NCBI GenBank assembly: GCA_025360565.1
Contig: JANYBY010000230.1
Span: forward strand, 1 to 13,758
Reading direction: 5' to 3'
Source of the DNA: Bacteroidota bacterium
GTDB lineage: Bacteria > Bacteroidota > Bacteroidia > B-17B0 > Aurantibacillaceae
Length of the DNA: 13,758 bases
Shown: piece by piece, positions 6,863 to 13,583 of the stretch
Layout of the letters: every line of letters starts with the position of its first letter
Numbering within the stretch: the first letter of the stretch is position 1
Translations under genes and position numbers: made by a program
The notes under the pieces: generated by a model
What the model was told of the DNA's origin: nothing
The model's input: the letters and a program-made list of their open reading frames with translations, nothing else
Database searches by the model: none

Positions 6863-7417
6863 TTATAGTTTTGGTTTCCAAGGAATTTCTTCGGCTTTCA
6901 GATCAAAGGTTAATTGCCGCGATAACATAAATAAATAATCGGATAAGCGATTTAAATATTTGTAATTAATTTCATCTACACTTTCGTGTTCGGCTAATTT
7001 TAAAACTGTTCTTTCGGCCCGGCGGCAAACACAGCGTGCAATGTGGCAATACGAAACGTGCGCGTGGCCGCCCGGAAGCACAAACGATTTCATTTCGGGA
7101 ACAACTTTATCAATGGCATCGATCGCATGTTCGAGTGTAACAATATCTTCTTCAGAAAGATCGGGCAGTTTCATTTTACTTTTTTCGGGATCGGCCGCCA
7201 GGTGCGAGCCCATGGTAAATAACCGATCCTGAATATGAATGAGCAGTGCAATTTTTTCTTTATCACTCATTACATCGCGCAATAAACCAATGTGCGAATT
7301 TAATTCGTCTACCGTTCCGTATGCGTCAATGCGGATGTGATGTTTTGGAAGCCTGGTTCCACCGATCAGTGAAGTTTGGCCTTTATCACCGGTTTTAGTA
7401 TATATTTTTAAGGTCAT
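6863..7417 (-). CDS. Cob(I)yrinic acid a,c-diamide / cob(I)alamin adenosyltransferase, PduO type
   Basis: This 184-residue cytoplasmic enzyme is predicted to transfer adenosyl from ATP to cob(I)alamin, making coenzyme B12 for enzymes such as methylmalonyl-CoA mutase. The N-terminal ATP-binding segment is KIYTKTGDKGQTSLIGGTRL (4-22 region). GTVDELNSHIG is at 34-44, FVLPGG at 112-117, CRRAER at 131-136 and YLNRLSDYLF at 154-163. All are standard for the PduO/MMAB class and absent from BtuR/CobA-type enzymes, to which it is not homologous. The length is typical. It leads a probable transcript with the thioesterase gene (1-nt gap). A TonB-dependent receptor lies upstream on the same strand, 93 bp away. 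A TAnnTTTG -7 box lies 30 bp before the start. No other propanediol or B12-synthesis gene is nearby, so it is probably a housekeeping corrinoid-salvage enzyme. Confidence 0.95.
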   Translation of the reverse strand: MTLKIYTKTGDKGQTSLIGGTRLPKHHIRIDAYGTVDELNSHIGLLRDVMSDKEKIALLIHIQDRLFTMGSHLAADPEKSKMKLPDLSEEDIVTLEHAIDAIDKVVPEMKSFVLPGGHAHVSYCHIARCVCRRAERTVLKLAEHESVDEINYKYLNRLSDYLFMLSRQLTFDLKAEEIPWKPKL

Positions 7418-7420
7418 TTG

Positions 7421-7450
7421 GAAGACACTAATTACACGAATTTACACAAA
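7421..7450. repeat. Short-period ACAC-containing intergenic repeat upstream of the adenosyltransferase
   Basis: Three consecutive 10-base blocks resemble each other: GAAGACACTA, ATTACACGAA and TTTACACAAA. Each holds ACAC, with successive copies 9 and 10 bases apart (7425, 7434, 7444). From memory, sequences of the type ACACTAATTACACGAATT recur between genes in many Bacteroidota and other genomes without an assigned role. The stretch forms the predicted 5' leader of the adenosyltransferase mRNA and overlaps the candidate -7 box. Confidence 0.45.
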
Positions 7451-7454
7451 ATTA
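7447..7454 (-). promoter_or_regulatory. Candidate -7 promoter box for the adenosyltransferase operon
   Basis: The minus strand reads TAATTTTG, an exact fit to TAnnTTTG, ending 30 bp before the ATG at 7417. No good TTG -33 element is found 17-23 nt upstream of it, so it may be weak or helped by a regulator. Together with the 93-bp gap it suggests that the operon can be transcribed independently of the TonB receptor gene upstream. Confidence 0.4.
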
Positions 7455-7510
7455 TACCAATAATTCATTAACATTAAAATTAATAATAATCGATAAAATT
7501 GGATGTGGAA

Positions 7511-9862
7511 TTAAAACGTTAAACTCAAATTAACGTTAGGCATAATTGGTAATTGGTTTATGCGTTTAAAGGTAAACCTATCAACATAAAAAATATTTTG
7601 GCGGTTATAAATATTTGTGGCACCGGCGTTCACTTCAAAAAGTATTTTTTCGCTATACCGGTATTTATATTTTATACCAATATCTAACCTATGGTAATCA
7701 GGCAATCTGCCGCCGTTTAGTGTGGAGGGGATATAATTTAAATTACCGTTGGCAGTATTAAAATTATAATTAACATTTCCCTGAGGGTTGATCTGATTAA
7801 TAAAGCCCTGAGTTTGAGTGAATGGAAAACCTGTGCCAAGGTTCCACCTTACATTAAATTCGTAATTTTTCTTTTTGCCGAATGCATAAGATGTAACAAG
7901 GTTTACATTGTGTCGCCTGTCAAACGTTGGCGGATAATTTAAAACCACGCCTGAATTATTGTTGCCCGCCCAGCGGTCGTTAAAGGTTAAGGAATACACC
8001 GCCCAAAAATAAAATCTTTTTCGGTCGTATTTTAAAACAACATCAAACCCCCTGGCACGGCCCTGTTCAATGATAAAATTCTTCTTATATTCATCAGGCC
8101 TGTAATCGTTTACCGCGTTATCGTCAAATATTTTATCCCTATTAGTATTTATAATTTGATTAAAGAATTTTTGATACACCTCTACGTTCAATTCAAAATA
8201 TTTTAAAAAATCAAATTCAAATCCCCCAACTATATGCGTAGCTTTTTGAACCGACGAACTAACGGTTTGCACCTGTGCCTTATTATCAAGATAGGTTTTC
8301 GAAATATCTTCGTTTGCAGGGGCGTTTATAAAACCATAAAAAAGATTTACAACATCCCGATCGCTGCTTGCGCTCATCATCGATTGGCTGTATAGGCCGC
8401 CGGCCCCTTTAAACCGTATCTTTTTTGTAATATTTATTTTTAAGGAAGCTCTTGGCTCGGGCGAAACTACACCGAGTGTTGCGTAATTTTGTAAACGAAA
8501 ACTGGGTTCAAATACAAGGCGTTTGCCTTTATCTACAAATTTATATTTAATAAAACCTGCTGCATCAATGGTAGAGCGGCCTAACGAGATGGTGGCGTAA
8601 TAAGGATTTTGCAATTCGAAATTGGAAGTAGTAATAATGCCTTCAAAACCATAACGCAATTCCTGCCGGCCAATAAATTTTACAAAGTTAAAACCGGTGT
8701 TCACGCTTTTTACTGTACTGTTCTTTGAATCTGTTTCTAAAGAAGGATTTAAGAAATTGATCTTGTATTGCGAAAACGCGAAAACACCTTCGATCATTAA
8801 ATTGCTTCCCACGGGTACCAAAACAAAATTTGAACCTGCGCCAATATTTGACCAGGCAAACGAAGCAATATCGCTGTAATTAACCTTATCATTAAAGCTA
8901 AATCCAAACACCGAAAATTTACTTCCGTTAGTTGAGTTTACGGCAACTTTTCCGTAAACGTCAGTATAATTAAAAGGTAAACCGTTTGGGTTGGCATAAC
9001 TGTAAAGCAGTTTTGAGGTTTGCGGTAAATACGAATGTTTGGCCGAAACTAAATAAGATACACTGGTGTTGCCATCCTCTTTTAGTTTTACAAGCGGACC
9101 CTCTAAACTGAATTTTGCCCCAAAGGTAGAAGCCGAAATTTTTCCGGATGTTCTTCTTTTATTTCCGTCCCTTGTTGTAATATCCATGATGGAAGAAGTA
9201 CGTCCGCCGTACTCTGCGCCAAATCCGGCACTGTAAACGTTCGCATTCTTCATAATATCATTATCAAAAACCGAAAACAAACCAATGGAGTGAAATGGGT
9301 TGTAAACAATTAAACCATCGAGCAAAACCTTGTTCTGCACCGGTAAACCGCCACGTATATAAAGTTGTCCGCCTTGGTCGCCGGTAAACACAACCCCCGG
9401 AAGCACTTGTAAATACTGGGCAATATCAGGTTCGCCAACACTTGGTAATTTGCTGATCATAATGGGGTCTATCTTTTGAACGGCTACGGTAGTGTTCTCC
9501 AATTTTTCAACCGAAGTGGTTGAAACCTCAATCTCATCCAACTTTTTTACTCCGCCTTTTGTGGCAAAGAATTTTTTATTTATAACGTCTCCCGCTTTTA
9601 TTTCAATTGTTTCCTGTATGGTATCGTATTCAAAACTGGTAACTAAAAGTGTGTATTTTCCGGGTGGTATTCGGGTAATGCTAAATAGGCCGTTAAGGTC
9701 GGTACTTGCTCCAATAGAGGTGCCTTTAAAATAAACATTGGTAAAAGGTACCGGTTCGCCGTTAGATTTGTCGCGCAAAATGCCCTTTAAACTTCCGGTT
9801 GTTTGCGAAAAACAAAAAGCACTTACTAAAAATAAAAAAATGAAAATCTTTATTTTACTCAT
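7511..9862 (-). CDS. TonB-dependent outer-membrane receptor with N-terminal carboxypeptidase-regulatory-like domain
   Basis: This 783-residue outer-membrane protein is predicted to import a ligand using TonB-ExbBD energy. I place the start at the ATG at 9862, which gives a proper signal peptide (MSKIKIFIFLFLVSAFCFSQ, 1-20). The frame can be extended only to a TTG 30 bases upstream, which would put polar residues before the signal. Residues 22-100 form a CarboxypepD_reg-like beta-sandwich (GSLKGILRDKSNGEPVPFTN ... TDLNGLFSITRIPPGKY). The plug is about 125-235, with LYIRGG, VLLDGLIVYNPFH, FGAEYGGRTSS and MDITTRDG. The rest is a beta-barrel ending in the terminal strand NVNLSLTF, with a C-terminal Phe as expected for BAM-inserted barrels. 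It is too short for SusC-type receptors, and no SusD follows. The ligand is unknown. The downstream adenosyltransferase gene makes a corrinoid link conceivable but not demonstrated. Confidence 0.93.
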   Translation of the reverse strand: MSKIKIFIFLFLVSAFCFSQTTGSLKGILRDKSNGEPVPFTNVYFKGTSIGASTDLNGLFSITRIPPGKYTLLVTSFEYDTIQETIEIKAGDVINKKFFATKGGVKKLDEIEVSTTSVEKLENTTVAVQKIDPIMISKLPSVGEPDIAQYLQVLPGVVFTGDQGGQLYIRGGLPVQNKVLLDGLIVYNPFHSIGLFSVFDNDIMKNANVYSAGFGAEYGGRTSSIMDITTRDGNKRRTSGKISASTFGAKFSLEGPLVKLKEDGNTSVSYLVSAKHSYLPQTSKLLYSYANPNGLPFNYTDVYGKVAVNSTNGSKFSVFGFSFNDKVNYSDIASFAWSNIGAGSNFVLVPVGSNLMIEGVFAFSQYKINFLNPSLETDSKNSTVKSVNTGFNFVKFIGRQELRYGFEGIITTSNFELQNPYYATISLGRSTIDAAGFIKYKFVDKGKRLVFEPSFRLQNYATLGVVSPEPRASLKINITKKIRFKGAGGLYSQSMMSASSDRDVVNLFYGFINAPANEDISKTYLDNKAQVQTVSSSVQKATHIVGGFEFDFLKYFELNVEVYQKFFNQIINTNRDKIFDDNAVNDYRPDEYKKNFIIEQGRARGFDVVLKYDRKRFYFWAVYSLTFNDRWAGNNNSGVVLNYPPTFDRRHNVNLVTSYAFGKKKNYEFNVRWNLGTGFPFTQTQGFINQINPQGNVNYNFNTANGNLNYIPSTLNGGRLPDYHRLDIGIKYKYRYSEKILFEVNAGATNIYNRQNIFYVDRFTFKRINQLPIMPNVNLSLTF

Positions 9863-9870
9863 ATTAGCGG

Positions 9871-9904
9871 CAAATTTACAATAATTAGCCAAAGAAAAGG
9901 CAAC
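9871..9904 (-). promoter_or_regulatory. Candidate promoter of the TonB-dependent receptor gene
   Basis: On the minus strand GTTG (9904-9901), 22 nt, then TAAATTTG (9878-9871) matches the flavobacterial TTG-N17-23-TAnnTTTG pattern. Initiation a few bases beyond the -7 box would fall only about 1-5 nt before the ATG at 9862, giving an almost leaderless mRNA. It also places the alternative TTG start (9892) upstream of transcription, supporting the ATG. Confidence 0.45.
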
Positions 9905-10094
9905 ACTTTTATAAGTGGTAAATTGTGGCCTGCGACTGTTAAATTTAAAGCAATATGGCCTTACCGGGCAACCAAACCAGAATATGAACGTCTAATTATA
10001 AACAGGAAGCAAGCATTTAAATAATTTAGATTGCCGAATTAAGACTAAAAGCTTTAAAAATCGACAAATATGTAAGGTTTTCTTTAAAAATTTA

Positions 10095-10125
10095 TTGCGC
10101 CGAGCAAACCTTTTATGTAATTTAG
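10095..10125 (+). promoter_or_regulatory. Candidate promoter of the large T9SS protein gene
   Basis: TTG (10095-10097), a 20-nt spacer and TAATTTAG (10118-10125) fit the Bacteroidota promoter pattern with one mismatch in the -7 box. The implied leader is about 55 nt, ending in AT-rich sequence before the ATG at 10188. Confidence 0.4.
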
Positions 10126-10187
10126 TCGTATTATTTATATAAGAATAATCAGCCTAACAAAAATATATACCACTTAAATACATTTAT

Positions 10188-12809
10188 ATGAAAAAACTAT
10201 TATTTATTTTATTTGTTACAATCGTGTTTACAAGTAAAAGTCAAATTACATGGACAGGTTTGGGAGGAGACAATTTATGGTCAACTTCTCTTAATTGGGA
10301 TTTGGGTGTGCCTGTTGACGGGGACGACGTTATTTTCGATGCTACTTCAATTTCTAACTGTAGTGTGGATGTAGTTGTAAATCCTAACAGTATTACCATT
10401 GATCCTGCGTATTCTGGCATAATTGATCTACAAGGTAATGCAATGAACCTGTTTAATTATACACAAGGTGGAGGAACATTTATTTCTTCATCAGACCAGT
10501 TGGGTATTTCGGGAACAATGACTAAAACAGGCGGTACTTTTACGCATAACGGAGGCATAGTTTTTATGTACGTTAGTGCAGCGGGAACAAATGTAATTTC
10601 GGGCCCATTCACCTTTAACGAGCTTAATATTAATATTCCAACACCTCCTTCAGGTACCTTACAAAGAAATATGGATTTTGGCAATCAGTCTACAGCAAGT
10701 ACCTTAACTCTTGCGGGTTCAAACAAACTTATCAGTTATCAGGGTAATATAAATATCACAAGTTTTTTAAATATCCTTGGCTCACATAGTACAACAGTAC
10801 CGGTAAATAATACAGGTATTTTTACTTTAAGCGGCGCTGGGCCTATTACAATTGCCGGTACAGGTGCTATTAACAGGAACCCTTTGGGTAATGTTGTTGT
10901 AAATACTGCAGGTACATTAAACATGACAGGCCAGATAAATATCAGGAACAGCTGGACTAATACCAATATTGGTGGTTTTACTGCTGGTAGTTCTACAGTT
11001 AATTTTTGTTCAAACGTAACCCTAACCTCAGGGAGTACGGCTGCTACAAGAGCTTATTTTGATCACATAAACATTCCGGTTGGCGGCACCTTAAATAATT
11101 CCGGAAGTTCACAAATTGATATGAGTGGTACTTTATCGCATAGCGGTACATTTAATCCAAATACAGGAGTTATATTTATGAGCAGCGCTGTTGCACAATC
11201 CATTGCAGGAAGCGCGGCGTCAACTACCATAAACGCTTTGGTACTTACAGGTACCGGCAATAAATCATTCGGCCACGCTACAGAATTACTTGATTCGGTA
11301 AAAATTAGCAGTGCCGCAAATTTAGTTTGTACAAATCTTACTTTACGTTCAACGGCAGCTTTAAAAGCCAGACTTGCGCAAATATCTGGTGGCGGTACTA
11401 CATCAGGTAACCTTACTGTACAAACATTTGCCCCGGGCGGAACTACAGATTGGGCTGTTTTAGGAGTTAGCGGTATTAGCGGACAAACATTTAATAACTG
11501 GTATGGGCAAATTCCTATGACCATTGAGGGTTCTACCACAGGCGTAACTTCAGCCGGCGGTTTTTATTTTGAATCGGTTCAGGGGTGGATAGAATCTGAT
11601 GCATATGGATACGATACAACCATTGTGGTTGGATCTGCAATAACACCAGGGCAGGGATATTGGTTATATCTGGGTACAGGCTTGGGCGCTACGGGTAATA
11701 TAACTTATAATGTGAACGGGCCTCCGGTAACCGGTAATGTTACTGTTGCAATTACAGCAGCATCTCCAACAGGAACGAACCTTGGGTTTAATTTAGTTTC
11801 TAATCCTTATGCTTCACCAATAAACTGGGAATCTGTTGCGGCTTCTAATCCCGCGGTAGATAATGGAATTTATATTTACAATGCCGATCTGGGAATGACC
11901 ACTTCTTATGTTGCAAGCGTTTCTGTTCCTGGTGGTGTTACATCGGCCAACAAAATAATTCCAATGGGTCAAGGTTTTTATATGCACACGCCTTCAAATA
12001 CAAACTTAACGTTTGCCGAATCACATAAAGTTTCAAATAACACAGCTGCAAATCCTTTATTAAGAAGCAGCCAGGCAAACAGCCCCGGAAATGTTATTTA
12101 TTTAAGATTGAACAGTTCAAATGATTACGATGAAACTGCTATCCGTTTCCACCCTGCTTGTAGTATGGCATTTGATAAAGAATTTGACGCCTATAAAATG
12201 TTCTCTTCGCCGGGCTACGCGGGTTACCCAGGTCAATGGTTGTCAAGAACAAGTATCTCAAGCCGTTTAGGTAGCGATGATTATTCGATCAACAGTATTC
12301 CTGAAATGCCGGGCCAAAGCGCTGTTATTCCAATTTTGGCAAAAACATATTACAGCGGCACGCACACCATTTCTCCAGTCAATCTTCAAGCGTTAGATGC
12401 AAATGTTTGCGTAACCTTAAAAGATAAATTATTAAACATTACCCACGATCTAAGAAGCGGCCCATACATTTGTAACATTAACGATACAACTAAAGCTGTT
12501 AGATTTGAATTAACTGTTTGTTCAAATGCAGCACAGCCGGTTGATGTTAAGAGCCAAACTGCACAAAACAATTCAATTTTGATAGCACAGGATAAAGCCG
12601 GTGCTAACGTAAATTTAAATTTTGCAATACCAACTGATGCAACAATTTCGGTAATGAATATTTTAGGCGAAAAAATTATTGCCGATAAAAAAGTATCAGC
12701 CGCAATGACCGAAACAGTAAAAATTGATCTAAGTAATATTAACAATCAGTTATTGTTTGTTACGGTTACTACGGATAATAACAGGGTAACTAAAAAGATC
12801 ATTAGATAA
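10188..12809 (+). CDS. Large secreted beta-rich protein with variant T9SS type A C-terminal domain
   Basis: This 873-residue protein has a signal peptide at 1-19 (MKKLLFILFVTIVFTSKSQ). The mature start, ITWTGLGGDNLWSTSLNWDL, is an opening common in Bacteroidota surface proteins with parallel beta repeats. Residues about 45-400 are Gly/Thr/Ser/Asn-rich with repeated short strands. Two segments are clearly related: ISGTMTKTGGTFTHNGGIVFM (107-127) and MSGTLSHSGTFNPNTGVIFM (312-331). A second region, about 400-615, has NLVSNPYASPINWESV and paired GQGYWLYLG/GQGFYMHTP blocks. The last 80 residues (about 795-873) end in VTVTTDNNRVTKKIIR and contain SVMNILGEKI, typical of type A sorting domains. However, the usual (F/Y)PNP opening is absent, so the domain is a variant. 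It is transcribed alone, with a divergent TonB receptor gene upstream and its own terminator. The function is probably surface display, adhesion or matrix; no catalytic residues are recognised. Confidence 0.88.
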   Translation: MKKLLFILFVTIVFTSKSQITWTGLGGDNLWSTSLNWDLGVPVDGDDVIFDATSISNCSVDVVVNPNSITIDPAYSGIIDLQGNAMNLFNYTQGGGTFISSSDQLGISGTMTKTGGTFTHNGGIVFMYVSAAGTNVISGPFTFNELNINIPTPPSGTLQRNMDFGNQSTASTLTLAGSNKLISYQGNINITSFLNILGSHSTTVPVNNTGIFTLSGAGPITIAGTGAINRNPLGNVVVNTAGTLNMTGQINIRNSWTNTNIGGFTAGSSTVNFCSNVTLTSGSTAATRAYFDHINIPVGGTLNNSGSSQIDMSGTLSHSGTFNPNTGVIFMSSAVAQSIAGSAASTTINALVLTGTGNKSFGHATELLDSVKISSAANLVCTNLTLRSTAALKARLAQISGGGTTSGNLTVQTFAPGGTTDWAVLGVSGISGQTFNNWYGQIPMTIEGSTTGVTSAGGFYFESVQGWIESDAYGYDTTIVVGSAITPGQGYWLYLGTGLGATGNITYNVNGPPVTGNVTVAITAASPTGTNLGFNLVSNPYASPINWESVAASNPAVDNGIYIYNADLGMTTSYVASVSVPGGVTSANKIIPMGQGFYMHTPSNTNLTFAESHKVSNNTAANPLLRSSQANSPGNVIYLRLNSSNDYDETAIRFHPACSMAFDKEFDAYKMFSSPGYAGYPGQWLSRTSISSRLGSDDYSINSIPEMPGQSAVIPILAKTYYSGTHTISPVNLQALDANVCVTLKDKLLNITHDLRSGPYICNINDTTKAVRFELTVCSNAAQPVDVKSQTAQNNSILIAQDKAGANVNLNFAIPTDATISVMNILGEKIIADKKVSAAMTETVKIDLSNINNQLLFVTVTTDNNRVTKKIIR

Positions 12810-12829
12810 TACTATTTTTAAATAAAAGG

Positions 12830-12859
12830 AAAGGCTCCGGTAAGAACGGGGCCTTTTTT
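12830..12859 (+). terminator. Intrinsic terminator of the large T9SS gene
   Basis: AAAGGCTCCG (12830-12839) pairs with CGGGGCCTTT (12847-12856) over 10 bp with one G-T wobble, around a 7-nt loop (GTAAGAA). A run of six T ends the element at 12859. It begins 20 bp past the stop codon. It separates this gene from the cassette-like last gene. Confidence 0.93.
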
Positions 12860-12900
12860 GTTTTACTAAATAAAAGTTTAATTTTGAATGTAATCGTTTG

Positions 12901-12929
12901 CTTATGCGGTTAGCAGTTAGTTATGTGCA
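12901..12929 (+). repeat. Left boundary repeat of a cassette-like unit
   Basis: The sequence from CTTATGCGGTTAGC to AGTTAGTTATGTGCA ends four bases before the start codon of the last gene. Its terminal GTTATGTGCA (12920-12929) is the exact reverse complement of TGCACATAAC at 13593-13602. The arrangement resembles the 3' half of an integron attC site (simple site next to the gene start), but GTTATGT fits the GTTRRRY core only with a mismatch. TTAG recurs at 12910 and 12917. Confidence 0.45.
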
Positions 12930-12932
12930 ATT

Positions 12933-13583
12933 ATGAATCGACTTCTTCTCATATTTTCGATTTTACTACTTTTTTCGACGTGTAGAAAAGGGGTTGACTA
13001 TGTTCGCGGGACAGTTATTGAATTAGGGACTGAGAATTCAGTAGAAAATGCAAAAATATATTTAGTTCGTGAAAAAATGGTTAAAATGCCAAATTACAGA
13101 GTTCACGCAATTGACAGTGCTACGACAGACGCTAACGGTGAGTTCCATATTAAGTATTTCAAGGTTCCATTCTCAACCTATTTATATTTAGCCCAAAAGG
13201 ACAATTACCTTTGGTTTCAAGACGGACAACAAAATACAAATGTATTAAAACATGGAAGAACTGCGGTGACCCTAGTGCTTACCCCTTATATTAGTTATAT
13301 TAAAATTAAATTTGAGAAAACTTCCTCTTCAACAAAATATATTTGCGGAAAAGTACTTAATAATGGCTTTTTTTCTCCAGGTAGTAGTCCCTCATCATTA
13401 AGCGGACCATTTATTTCTTTCACTGGTGTATATCATGTTTATAGCATTAGGCCTTTCACAATTTCTTGGGACATCTTTGATTCTAATGATCCGATAAGTT
13501 CTCCTTTCACTGCTCAATTCGGACATAAGGAAGAGCTAAGCGTTCAAAAGGCAGACACTTTAATTTATACAATATCGTATTGA
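12933..13583 (+). CDS. Putative lipoprotein with carboxypeptidase-regulatory-like domain
   Basis: This 216-residue protein begins with a short hydrophobic signal, and LLLFSTC places a candidate lipid-modified Cys at residue 17. The -3 to -1 residues F, S and T are a relaxed lipobox of the kind seen in Bacteroidota. The next residues, RKGVD, lack the acidic pair of surface lipoprotein export signals, so it may face the periplasm. Residues about 23-100 resemble a CarboxypepD_reg-like beta-sandwich: VRGTVIELGTENSVENAKIY, then DSATTDANGEFHIKYFKV. The remainder (about 100-216) has alternating hydrophobic strands (VTLVLTPYISYIKIKF; YHVYSIRPFTISWDIF) and no motif I recognise. It is flanked by a perfect 10-bp inverted repeat 4 bases before the ATG and 9 bases after the stop. 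This suggests it was acquired as a mobile cassette. The function is unknown. Confidence 0.8.
   Translation: MNRLLLIFSILLLFSTCRKGVDYVRGTVIELGTENSVENAKIYLVREKMVKMPNYRVHAIDSATTDANGEFHIKYFKVPFSTYLYLAQKDNYLWFQDGQQNTNVLKHGRTAVTLVLTPYISYIKIKFEKTSSSTKYICGKVLNNGFFSPGSSPSSLSGPFISFTGVYHVYSIRPFTISWDIFDSNDPISSPFTAQFGHKEELSVQKADTLIYTISY

Larger units (their letters stand above)
9863..10187. other. Divergent intergenic region between the TonB receptor and the large T9SS gene
   Basis: These 325 bp hold no convincing gene, RNA or repeat. Candidate promoters sit at both ends: a minus-strand one immediately before the TonB receptor start, and a plus-strand one about 60 bp before the T9SS gene. The middle (about 9910-10080) is featureless AT-rich sequence to my reading, with no clear operator palindrome. 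Confidence 0.6.

Noticed and set aside
6863..7417. The PduO-type adenosyltransferase as evidence of a propanediol-utilisation microcompartment.
   Set aside because: No shell protein or diol dehydratase gene is present, and this enzyme class is widespread as a stand-alone B12 enzyme.
7418..7510. A cobalamin riboswitch upstream of the adenosyltransferase gene.
   Set aside because: The gap is 93 bp of AT-rich sequence, too short for a riboswitch of about 200 nt, and no B12-box-like sequence was seen. The same holds for the TonB receptor upstream region.
9863..9892. TTG start at 9892 for the TonB receptor.
   Set aside because: The in-frame ATG at 9862 begins directly at the signal peptide, and the candidate promoter lies between the two starts.
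11063..11539. A 158-codon open frame on the minus strand inside the large T9SS gene.
   Set aside because: Its Val/Pro-rich translation is what the complement of Gly/Thr-rich coding sequence gives, with no motif and no start context.
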